Below are positions 55,821 to 64,000 of a DNA stretch of 64,000 nt, in pieces. The stretch is from positions 1 to 64,000 of the forward strand of contig JAPDOI010001768.1 in assembly GCA_029168955.1 (NCBI GenBank), given 5' to 3'. Origin of the DNA: Aplectana chamaeleonis (Eukaryota > Nematoda > Chromadorea > Rhabditida > Cosmocercidae). The translations under genes and the position numbers were made by a program. The notes below the pieces were generated by a model. It was given only the letters and a program-made list of their open reading frames with translations. It ran no database searches and was not told where the DNA came from. Every line of letters starts with the position of its first letter. Positions within the stretch are counted from its first letter, which is position 1.

Positions 55821-56301
55821 AGACACTGTTCGCGATAAACTTCATCGAATTTTTCATGACAAACGCTTCTCGTGGCTCTCAGAAGCAGAACAACGTCCAA
55901 AAACCGGACGAAAAGCTACCCAGGAGCCGCGAAACGGCTTAGAAAAGTGGGAAAACCCCGCCATTGTGGGCGAGTCCCGCCTCTTCCCGCCCCTCGACGT
56001 GAACAAAGGAACATTCGATATCTTGAGTTGAGCGATGGTTTCCGATCAAAAGCCCCGTTCTTCCCTTCATTCTCAACTTCTCTCTTTACTCAGGTCAGCT
56101 CGCTCACATTGGATGCAAAAGACGGAAGTTACAAGCCTCGGACAACTCGTCCACCATTTTCCCCAGCTCAACTTTTCCGGTACCATAACTCCATTCCCGG
56201 AAGGTCTTGTACGATTCCAGAAGCATCATTGGAATCAGAATGGGACCGATTTCAAGATGGGCAAAAAAACAGAAAAGCGATTTTTATCGCGAACAGTGCC
56301 T
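55821..56301. mobile_element. TTAA-flanked inverted-repeat element (family A), copy close to 13535-14021
   Basis: Left end AGACACTGTTCGCGATAAA after TTAA (55817-55820); right end TATCGCGAACAGTGCCT before CTAA (one change from TTAA). The interior matches the 13535 copy over most of its length, including GCAGAACA, AGCTACCCAGGAGCCGC and TGTGGGCGAGTCCCGCCTC. Confidence 0.85.
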
Positions 56302-57080
56302 CTAACCGTTTCTTGTGTATGAAACCACACACTAAGTAAGGCGTGTTTTGCAATTTGCGAAGAAAAAATGTATTATATTCAATAATCAACATCGACGCGC
56401 ACGCTTGACACATTCGAAACTGAAATATAACAAAGAATTTTTTGTCTTTTTTCAGTATAGATTTTTCAAAGAAAAAGGGCCAAATGAAAAAAAAAACAGA
56501 ACAACAAAAAATGTTCCATTTTGATGTGGACTGAGGGTAAGAGACAGATTGAGGGTGAGTGGAGACGAAGTGAGCGGGGTGCGCGAAGCGCGCGCGTTGG
56601 ATCATGGGATTTTGTTTTAACGCAAGCTGTACTGTCGTTATCATAACAAACTTATGGTCCGCAGTTGCAGATAAACACTGTAGCAGCACGCAGCTCGAAG
56701 ATCATCTCACTAATATCACGCGGTCCCAGCTCAATTATTTGTTGTCCTGCACGATTATCTTCGAGCTCTGAGCTGCAACAGCATTCGTGTGGAAGTGGGG
56801 ACCGGAATTTCGTTTCGATAAAAAGGGTTTATATACCAAACCAACACTGGAAGTTTAAAAAATGCACAAAGATCGATAGCGGCGAATTTTCCCGACGTCC
56901 TACATTTCGAAATCTCCTAACTGGAAAAGACTTTGGGAATTTCTACAGTGAAAACATTGAATATGGACATAAAAATTTTTCATTATCGGGGCTACTCTTC
57001 AACTCATGATGTGATTTGAGACAGGCCGGGTTTTTCTACGATAGGGAGGACCATTATTCTATCCGCTTTTTTCAACAGCA
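56302..57080. other. No gene supported
   Basis: A plus frame at 56665-57009 and a minus frame at 56252-56689 lack domains. GCGCGAAGCGCGCGCG near 56582 is a short palindromic GC run. Confidence 0.35.
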
Positions 57081-57084
57081 TTAA

Positions 57085-57249
57085 GGCTCCGTCCATAGCA
57101 GACGACCAGCGGCAAAGCGTCAACTGGCCGGCTGCAGTGGTCGCTGAGGAGTCGCTGGGGAGTCATATCAATAACAAATGCTGAAGATGCAAACCCCCAG
57201 CGTCACTTTACGGTCACTTGAGGCTAGGACGTCTGCTATAAACGGAGCC
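57085..57249. mobile_element. PIF/Harbinger-like MITE
   Basis: Terminal inverted repeats GGCTCCGTCCATAGCAGACG and CGTCTGCTATAAACGGAGCC, with TAA directly repeated on both sides (57082-57084, 57250-57252). A 3-bp TAA/TTA duplication and GG...CC-type ends fit Tourist-like PIF/Harbinger elements. The 165-bp length excludes coding. Confidence 0.8.
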
Positions 57250-57252
57250 TAA

Positions 57253-57485
57253 CCTTTTGCTAGGTAATTTGCACCAGTCTTGTATATTTCACTCTTGTGA
57301 ATCATAGTTGTCGCTAGTTTTATTTCTGAGGATTTGGTTATCCGTTATTGAGTCTTGCTATTCCAGCCGTCACTGTTTAATGCGATGAATTCTCTTGTTG
57401 TGTTGTGAAGTGTACCAATGAATAAAGAAATATTATTCATGAAGTAATTTTGTCATTATGGCTGGATGTGGAGGGGGTCTGATGC
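57253..57485. other. No gene supported
   Basis: Contains AATAAAG and ATGAATAAAG near 57420 but no reading frame ending before it that I trust. Confidence 0.3.
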
Positions 57486-57489
57486 TTGA

Positions 57490-57972
57490 AGGCAGTATAC
57501 ACGCTCAAAAATTATATCAGTTGTATGGAATAAATCGAAGGTCTGAAGCTGTTAATATTCAGAGATAACGAAAAAACCGGAAAAAAAATCAACTGAAATG
57601 AAGATATAACGGTTCGTTCAATATTGGCCCAGAAGTGGACGAGTTGTACCGGATTGGCCGAAATAGGGGAGCTAGAGACAGAATTGTTGGGATAGCGACG
57701 TTAATGTACTCGTACGGCCCTTTCTGGAACGCTTACGACGTTAGAAGCGTAAAAAATGAGCCAAAATGACCGCATTCGATCATTTGTATTGAGGGGCGGA
57801 GCCCGTATCGATGGGCGAAGAAAGGATGATTTTGTGACTCAATACGGCTCAAATACGGTCATTTTAACTCGTTTCCAACTTTTCCAACTGCGTGAGGGCT
57901 CTCTCTTCTAGGGCTCGTACGACCCCTATAATGTAGTTATCTCAGCAACTTTCGCTAGCCCGTATGCTGCCT
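57490..57972. mobile_element. AGGCAGTATACACGC element with TTGA target duplication
   Basis: Left end AGGCAGTATACACGCTC and right end TAGCCCGTATGCTGCCT, with TTGA on both sides (57486-57489, 57973-57976). The same terminus as the foldback element at 19735-20356, but the 4-bp site is TTGA, not TTAA. Internal matching arms (GAGCCGTATTGAG-type) give partial foldback near 57770-57870. Confidence 0.75.
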
Positions 57973-57976
57973 TTGA

Positions 57977-58585
57977 AGTGGAATGCAATCGCCAAAGTGT
58001 TGGTGGATCGAAACGCCGGATGCTTCGCAGAGAACCGCGACGTCAGGCTGGCGACATCCGACCCGGCGATCCCAGGGCGAGCGCCACTGTGCACAGTTGG
58101 AGCGCCGCAGTTTGCGGAAGAATTGCCGAACTTGTCGGGGTTGCCCAATCCTGTTTAAGCTTCCGTGCGCAAGCATTGCAACGCTCGTAAGCTGGCTGAC
58201 CTGCGCTCGGTGCCCACGAGGACCTGAGAAGAATTTAAACTATAAAAGAATATGACACGAGACTCGGCCACTGAACTGGTTCAGTTGACTTCCAATATAT
58301 AAATAAACACAGTTCAAGTCCACAGTCGATGCCTTTAGCCACGTTTGTGATAACAGGAGCTAGAAATATACCCTGCAAAAAAACAGGAAAAAAATATCTG
58401 ACCTTCCAATCTCCTCAGAAAGCATAAATGTTACAATTTTGCAGAATTTCTGAATCATTCGAGCTAATTTCAAAGGTAGAGCAGCTCCATTAACATGTGT
58501 AACTGGTTTCGATATAGATTGACTCTACAACTGCAAAATGTATCGCTGAAGAATTATAGTTAAAAATTAGCCATCCCGCCGCATT
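57977..58585. other. No gene supported
   Basis: 58020-58200 is GC-rich and open on both strands (several 60-90 codon frames). No motif; the mutual openness suggests composition. The remainder is AT-rich. Confidence 0.3.
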
Positions 58586-58589
58586 TAGT

Positions 58590-59350
58590 CTAGCCATTCT
58601 GGACGAAACGTACTTTTTTAGAACCGTTTTTGGCGTAAATCCGATAAAGGTCTTCTGAACTGCCTAAAGCTACAGTGAGAAAAGTTGTACGCGTTTTTCG
58701 AAGTCTGGCGGCAAGGTGGGTACCCCCTATGGATGTTCCCGAAAAAAAATTCGGATTTGGCTCAAAACTCATATGTAGGGGTGATCTAGGGTTTTAACAC
58801 GAATCTGGAGTCCTTTTGTCGAAATTCTGATGTTTACTGCAAGCTACGGTAGGTACCATGTCATTTTGGGAGTGAAACCTACCTCAATAGATCGAGAATC
58901 GACAAATGGATATTGAATTCGTGTTCGCCAACCTGAATGACCCCCGGATACAACTTTTGATTCAAATCTGAGACTTTGACCAGACTACCGCATACCCGTG
59001 GTAATCTACCCTAATCTAACGAAATCGATATACGGACATCAGATTGGTGTTCAGCACTCCAAATAACTCTCAGAGACACAATTTGAGCCATATCTGTCGC
59101 ATTACTTATGCTAATCGTAAACAGTCACATTTTGCTCTCAAAATTTCACCCCGATTGGAGGCTTTGAACCAGTCAAGTCGAAAACTTGGGGAATTCGAAA
59201 AATGCATTTCAGATTCGTGATTAGCGCCCCAAATAACCCACTTGAGAGAATTTTGTGTCAAATTCATGTGTAACTGCACAACATACTCACAATCTACGCG
59301 CAAATAGGAAAAAATCGCTACCTCCGTTGAAATGATATTGGGCCAAAATT
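58590..59350. repeat. Diverged duplicated block, copy 1
   Basis: This block and 60400-61400 share order and spacing of landmarks. These are a GGAACGTAC/TTTCTAGAACC start, GCGGCAAGGT, an inverted CACGAATCTG, then direct AGATTCGTG(T/A)T-AGC-CCAAATAACCC motifs, each about 40 bp. The motif occurs at least four times here. The copies are old (many differences and indels). No coding function is evident although the motif is open in frame. Confidence 0.6.
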
Positions 59351-59418
59351 TGACTTAATCTGCAGTGTTTGCCTGTAAACGCATTACGGGCTGATTCTGT
59401 GACGTTTACAAACGTTAA

Positions 59419-59964
59419 AGGCAGTGGCCGCGATGAAAAACGTTATTTAAAAACTATAAAAATCAGCTTAGATACAAAACAGCTGAAAAACTATGAATGT
59501 AGCGCAGTGAAAAATGGGCTACAATTAGAGTTTCTAGAACCCAAAGATGCCAGCTCGTGCACACGTGCACTGCGCCGCAAAAAAAGATCGCAGCCTCATG
59601 CCAAGCAGTCAGAAATCAGCGACATTCAGAGGAAGAAATAAAAGCAAATCTACGCAATGAAAAGAGTTGACTAATTAAAGCAAGCACTTCAGTCAATGTT
59701 GTTGACTAAATGAGTCCGAAGGATAATGTTGATTGATTGAAATTCAATTTCAAGCCAGCTGATGTTCTTGATATAAGAGATCATCGCTGCCGATGATGGG
59801 GAGTGGGCTCGTCCACCATCAAAAGACAAGAAAGTTTAAGCTTCAAATTTGGCCCGAAACAGCAGTTTTTCCGCGATTTTTTCTCATTGGTCCTACTACT
59901 ATAAACCCAGAAATGTGTTTAGAGAGGAAAAGAAGGCAAGCATATTCTATCGCGACCACTGCCT
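59419..59964. mobile_element. TTAA-flanked inverted-repeat element, close to 19172-19678
   Basis: Ends AGGCAGTGGCCGCGATGAAAA and CTATCGCGACCACTGCCT, with TTAA on both sides (59415-59418, 59965-59968). It lies between the two diverged duplicate blocks. Confidence 0.82.
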
Positions 59965-60334
59965 TTAAGCTTGATCTGTAAGTGGAAAACTCCAGTGGAA
60001 GGCAGGATAGTCCATCTTATTTCTCTCTTCAGCCGTTGATAAAGTTCATATTTCCGGCTTAGAGTCACTTTTTTCACCAATCCATTTTCATGGCGGAGTT
60101 TTCAAGGTGGGTAAAGAATTAAACATCTGTGTAGGAATTCTTTGAACAGAGCAACATCGTTTTTCACTTGCGCCTATTTGGAGCGCTGATCACGAGTCTG
60201 AGGTTTAATTGTTCATTTTTCAAAGTTTGCGACTTAATTCGTTCAAAGCATCCCAGCGGTGAAAAAATTCAAAGAAAAAACGCGACTTTCGAGATTTCCG
60301 GAATGCTACGAAAGATATGACTCGAAATGTTTCT

Positions 60335-61400
60335 CTAGGGGGTTATTTGGAGTGCTTAACACGAATCTGACAAGGGAACTACTATTAGCCAAACTGACAA
60401 TTCCACATGAAATATATTTTTCTAGAACCAGTTTCGGACGCTGAGTCCGAATATGCCCTTCGCAGCTGCCTAGAATCACTCTGGAAACAGTTGTAAGCGT
60501 TCTTTAGAGCCTCGCGGCAAGGTAAGGTATAAGACATCAGGCATTTTTTCGCGTGTTTTGAGTTTTTTCGTAGTTTGTTCAAAACTCGTGTGTAAGGGTA
60601 ATTTAGGGTGCTGAACACGAATCTGTTTTCCGCTTGTCGAAATTTCAAGGTATACTGTAGTACCATGCGATTTAGGGAGCTAAGCCTAGATTAATATTTT
60701 CAAATTTGACAAATAGACATCAATTTCGTAACCAGCACCCCCAAATAACCCCAGAAATTTTGAGACAAAGGGGCTTTGACAAAACCAAACCAACCATAAT
60801 CTATCGTAATCTGTCGAAAATTGATAAACTGAGTTCAGATTCGTGTTCAGTACTGAAAATAACCCCCCGAGAAACATTTTGAGCCATATCTACCGTAGCA
60901 TACCGGAAATCGGCAAAAGGTATAGCTTAGGTTGCTCTGATGAGTCCGGGCGGAGTAAGCAGCGGAGCGGTCGGTGATGGCAAAATATAACAGTGATAAG
61001 GAGATTTTGACATAGTAATCCCGATAAGCCTTACTTCAACCGGCTCAAAACGAGCGACCTAGCCTATATGGTTTCCATTTTCGATCTAGTCTGACGCATG
61101 GACCAGGCGGCGCGCCGTGCGGGGTAGGCGGCCTCACTGGAAAATGGGGTTTCGATTTGTGCGTGGTGATCTACCGTCGCAGCCCCGTCCATTCATCAGA
61201 CTAGAATTATTGCGCGAACTCTACGTTTTGCCCTCAAATTTTCCCCCGGTGGGAAACTTTAAACAAATAAACTCGAAAACTTCGGAAAATCGATAAATAA
61301 ATCTCAGATTCGTGATTAACACAGCAAATAACCCCAAAAAAGTTTCAGGTCAAATATGAAACATTTTTCTCGAATGCTTTCGGAACCACCGTCATTGATA
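60335..61400. repeat. Diverged duplicated block, copy 2
   Basis: Counterpart of 58590-59350. It includes TTTCTAGAACCAGTTTCGG, CTCGCGGCAAGGT, inverted AACACGAATCTG near 60357 and 60613, and direct CAGATTCGTG motifs near 60836 and 61303. About 230 bp between 60905 and 61185 has no counterpart in copy 1 and is an insertion or a loss in the other copy. Confidence 0.6.
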
Positions 61401-62150
61401 TAGTTAAGTAAACGCTCAACAGACAATCCGTAAAAGTCCAAAACGCTATCACTCTTTGCTACGAATGTTTGAATTTACGAAAGATTTCTGGGTCTTTCGG
61501 AAAGTGCAATAAGTTCGGAAATCCGGGAAAAAACCTATAATTTTTTTCAGAGTGAGTCTATGAGCTACAGTATCTGATATTTATTCTTTTTTCGCCTTCA
61601 AAATTCAAGAAAATTATGAAAGGTCCTAATTTTGAGAGTGATAGAGCTTACAGCTAATTCAAAACACGGTGTCTTTTCCACCCAGTACCTACCATTTGAA
61701 ATGCAAGTGGCATTCACGAAAACTTGAAGTTTGGTTGTGGAGTACCAGTTTAGAAAAGTGTAATGCCAAAATTAACATTAACGTTAACATTAACAGAGGT
61801 TTTAATTAGTTTCGACATTTTTGCAGCAATCCTTTCCGAATTTTCGCTACATTAAGGATCAGATCTGGATCTTCTTTTAGAGAAAAAAACAGCATTTTTT
61901 TTATCGCGGCCCTGACTTGAACCGGGTTAGGAGAACATTCTTTCCGCTTCTTTGATGCACAAAAGTAGATTTTTTTGGCTGGAACGAATTTGAGTCAAAT
62001 CATACTCTTAACCGCCCTGATAGAAGAGAATGACTTCGCACTAATGAAATCATCAAGACCTATCTTTGAAAATCCAAACGCTAGAACACCAAAAGGAAAC
62101 ATGAACAGTTTCATGAAAAAATACACGGAAATCAGTAGTGTGAGAACGCT
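61401..62150. other. No gene supported
   Basis: AT-rich sequence; ATTAACATTAACGTTAACATTAAC near 61773 is a short palindromic microsatellite. A plus frame at 61975-62193 has no recognisable domain. Confidence 0.35.
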
Positions 62151-62164
62151 AAAAAAAGGTGGTT

Positions 62165-62305
62165 TTAGGGGCCAAATAGAGTCCCGCAGCTGAAAGGCGC
62201 GGCAGCATGCAATGAAGGAGTATCGTTAATGCGGCGCGCTCGATCGATTCCCCTCCATTGCATGCTGCCGCCCCTTTCAGCGGCAGCACTCCATTCGGTC
62301 CCTTA
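62165..62305. mobile_element. Hairpin MITE with GCAGCATGCAATG arms
   Basis: AGCTGAAAGGCGCGGCAGCATGCAATG pairs with CATTGCATGCTGCCGCCCCTTTCAGCGG around a ~48-base loop. Outer parts (GGGGCCAAATAGAGTCCCG / CACTCCATTCGGTCCC) pair weakly. Confidence 0.75.
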
Positions 62306-62429
62306 TGCGGGTCGAAATAGGATTTATTCATGCAACTAAGGCGAGAAATAGTTCGATTTAGCGAAATAAGTTGCTCAAGTTTGATCGGTAAAAATTTCGG
62401 GATCAAGTCGGGTAAAGGGTATCCTCCAT

Positions 62430-62562
62430 CACTGGTTAGGGGATCGCTGCGACGCTGCTTGACGGGGAAAAACGCGCGATCAATAGCCACTCTCCCCTCC
62501 TTTTTCCCCGCGCAATTTTTCACGCCAAGGAACGTCCCGGTGGTCCCTCATCCAGTGATGGA
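62430..62562. mobile_element. Hairpin MITE, second copy of the 52228 family
   Basis: Arms ATCACTGGTTAGGGGATCGCTGCGACGCTGC and the complement of AACGTCCCGGTGGTCCCTCATCCAGTGAT, with the same core GCGCGATCAATAGCCACTCTCC as the copy at 52228-52372. The arms are more diverged here. Confidence 0.8.
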
Positions 62563-62737
62563 CGATAAATCAAAATTCATCGAAAACGACCGGTAAACGG
62601 TAAGTGCACACCTCTGGTGGGGAGTCTGAGCGAAATTGCCATGCTTCACACCCCGTAGACCTGCACCCTGGTTTTCGATTACTTTCCTCATATTTCGTGA
62701 TTTCGTACATCAAAGAGCAACAGAAATTGGCTAACAC

Positions 62738-62784
62738 GTTTCAAGAAGATCTTGAAACAACATGTTTCAAGAAGATCTCGAAAC
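62738..62784. repeat. Direct repeat of a 20-bp palindrome
   Basis: TTTCAAGAAGATCTTGAAAC is followed after six bases by TTTCAAGAAGATCTCGAAAC. Each is itself nearly self-complementary, so this small site has both dyad and direct symmetry. Confidence 0.9.
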
Positions 62785-62830
62785 AGTATCGCCCGGGGCG
62801 GGTTTATATTCACCAAACGGATCCAATTTC

Positions 62831-62836
62831 TTTATT
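62831..62836 (-). terminator. Polyadenylation signal AATAAA
   Basis: AATAAA on the minus strand, about 56 bases downstream of the TAG of the 62892-63231 exon, a usual distance for a nematode 3' UTR. Confidence 0.5.
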
Positions 62837-62891
62837 TCCATTAGAAAATCAAAAAGAGATAAAGATCGGTCAATCTGATGAGGCTGACTGA

Positions 62892-63231
62892 CTAACGGTA
62901 GAGAAAGGAAATAGTAAACAACTCTTTTTCAAAAATTTGAGCACATTTCGTATTGCAGGAGACAAGAGAAGCCAGTGACAGCTGCATCTGTTCAAAACGC
63001 GTTGGCAACTCTTCCCAAATTTCGCAATGTTCCGTTTCGCTGTCGGTCCAGTCGAGCTGATTGATTAGCACGGAGCCAACCCCTGACGTCTCCCTTTTCT
63101 CTCGTGGAGCACGGGAAGACGGAGCTTCGCCGAACCGTCTCTCGTTCGCCCCGACGTGGCAGACAAAAGCGGTTCGGCCATCGGTCGAATCGAACTGGTT
63201 CCTGAGAGGTTCAGTACTTACTTCCGACGAC
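62892..63231 (-). CDS. Terminal exon of an unidentified minus-strand gene (partial)
   Basis: A 340-base minus-strand exon starts after an AATACAG acceptor at 63231 (phase 2) and stays open for 112 codons to TAG at 62894-62892. It has no internal start codon near its front, so simple ORF searches miss it. The protein segment is hydrophilic, with a charged part (RAPREKRETSGVGSVL), then a likely helix (EIWEELPTRFEQMQLSLASL) and a Cys pair. I do not recognise the family. An AATAAA on the same strand lies about 56 bp beyond the stop. Upstream exons should lie toward or beyond the right edge of the window. Confidence 0.5.
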
Positions 63232-63239
63232 CTGTATTA

Positions 63240-63700
63240 TTTGGCTGCAGATTCACCCACACACCCTGGTCTGCACAGCCGTCGCATGCCCAAGCAGTTT
63301 TCGTGCTCCATGGCTAATTTAGTATATAAACCCACGATTTTGAGGTACCCTTCAAAGTTAAGTTATCAACTTCATGGAATATTATTGACCTGCATCCATT
63401 TCTAGCCTCCTGTCCAAGAATGTTTTCTCTAGCTCAATCTCAAGTGTATCAACAAGATGGTGTACGCCGTCTGACAAAAAGAAAAGGAGATTAAAACAAA
63501 CACAAGCGGTTTTTACATTTTTCTTGAAAACCAATAAAGCATTCTAAACCATTTTGAATCAGGGCACCAACTTTTTGCGCTCTTTTCAATGCAATTTAGA
63601 CCTAATTTCCACGCTCACTCTGCGTGCGTGGTCGATTCAAAACCAAATCTGGTGCGCGCTTGGCGCGCACCACAAGTTGATGTTCTACTCTAAGAGAACT
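63240..63700. other. No gene supported
   Basis: Likely upstream intron of the minus-strand gene whose last exon is at 62892-63231. No further exon with matching phase was found. CCAATAAAGC near 63531 is a plus-strand AATAAA without a gene before it. Confidence 0.3.
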
Positions 63701-63704
63701 GGCC

Positions 63705-63845
63705 TCTGTAGTACCGCAATCGTGCCGCAGTCCCCATAGTTCCGCAGTCGTACCGCAATGACGATGCAGTGGGCTCGCACTTGTGTCAAATACCGCAATA
63801 GCGCCGCAATGATTGCGGTACTATTGCGGAGCTACTGCGGCAAAA
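63705..63845. repeat. Inverted repeat of TACCGCAAT units
   Basis: GTACCGCAAT / CCGCAGTC words on the left (63712-63760) face ATTGCGGTACTATTGCGGAGCTACTGCGG on the right (63810-63842). Six or more copies of a 9-base word in two orientations; probably a small hairpin element. Confidence 0.6.
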
Positions 63846-64000
63846 TTACAGTGCTGCTGAAACCAGCCTTGCCATTTATCGATTCACTCAACCCGGCTTG
63901 CCACGCTTCTCATTCACTCGTCTTCGTCTTTCAGTTCTGCTGGAACGAAAGCGTGTCTCTTGCTTTCCTCAAAAAATCATTACCTCTCTTAGGGAAACAC

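Noticed and set aside
60930..60970. CTGATGAGTCCGGGCGGAG resembles the start of a hammerhead ribozyme core
   Set aside because: The required GAAA after stem II is absent (GTAA instead), and I could not pair convincing stems I and III with a cleavage site. Probably chance or a dead relic.

Overview
The window looks like nuclear DNA of a strongylid nematode, probably a hookworm-type worm. The evidence is short introns (about 37-90 bp) with worm-type TTTYAG acceptors, small exons joined in matching phases, and relics of non-LTR retrotransposons whose protein signatures I recognise from strongylid genomes. A Penelope-like element pair and dense nests of small inverted-repeat DNA transposons point the same way. 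The species is inference. There are no bacterial genes, rRNA genes, convincing tRNAs or CRISPR arrays.

Most of the 64 kb is repeat. I reconstructed few genes, mainly by reading splice signals, because nearly all exons are too short to show as long ORFs. 0-5 kb (minus): a multi-exon remnant of a DNA-transposon transposase with an in-frame stop, containing a small inverted-repeat element, followed by a ~180-bp tandem repeat. 5-10 kb: a complete non-autonomous hAT-like element (copy 1) and CACGTG-rich palindromes. 10.7-28.7 kb (plus): the best host gene, six phase-compatible exons for a ~144-residue secreted protein with one Kunitz domain and one lustrin-type cysteine-rich domain. It is spread over 18 kb because introns 1-3 hold a 7-kb inverted duplication, a third hAT-like element, TTAA-flanked elements, a 42-bp minisatellite, a 0.66-kb palindrome and a retrotransposon relic.

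29-43 kb: more TTAA-family elements, a CTGCTG-rich minisatellite, and a reading frame split by hAT-like copy 2 and, a few bases on, by two head-to-head Penelope-like copies. Removing both insertions at their target duplications restores one open frame. An AT-rich stretch follows. 43.4-46.7 kb (minus): the only gene-dense part, with three small genes in the same direction about 0.35 kb apart, a possible operon. They encode a 120-residue protein with a Met-Gly-Ser-Cys start and a helical tail, a ~166-residue unknown protein, and a small membrane protein.

47-50 kb (minus): a decayed non-LTR retrotransposon with endonuclease and reverse transcriptase parts. 50-64 kb: GC-rich retroelement-like sequence, a second non-LTR 3' fragment, several hairpin elements (one PIF/Harbinger-like), a diverged ~0.8-1 kb direct duplication, and near the right edge a minus-strand terminal exon of 112 codons with a nearby AATAAA. 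Genes and repeats were called by eye; transcripts and repeat-library comparison would settle the exon models.
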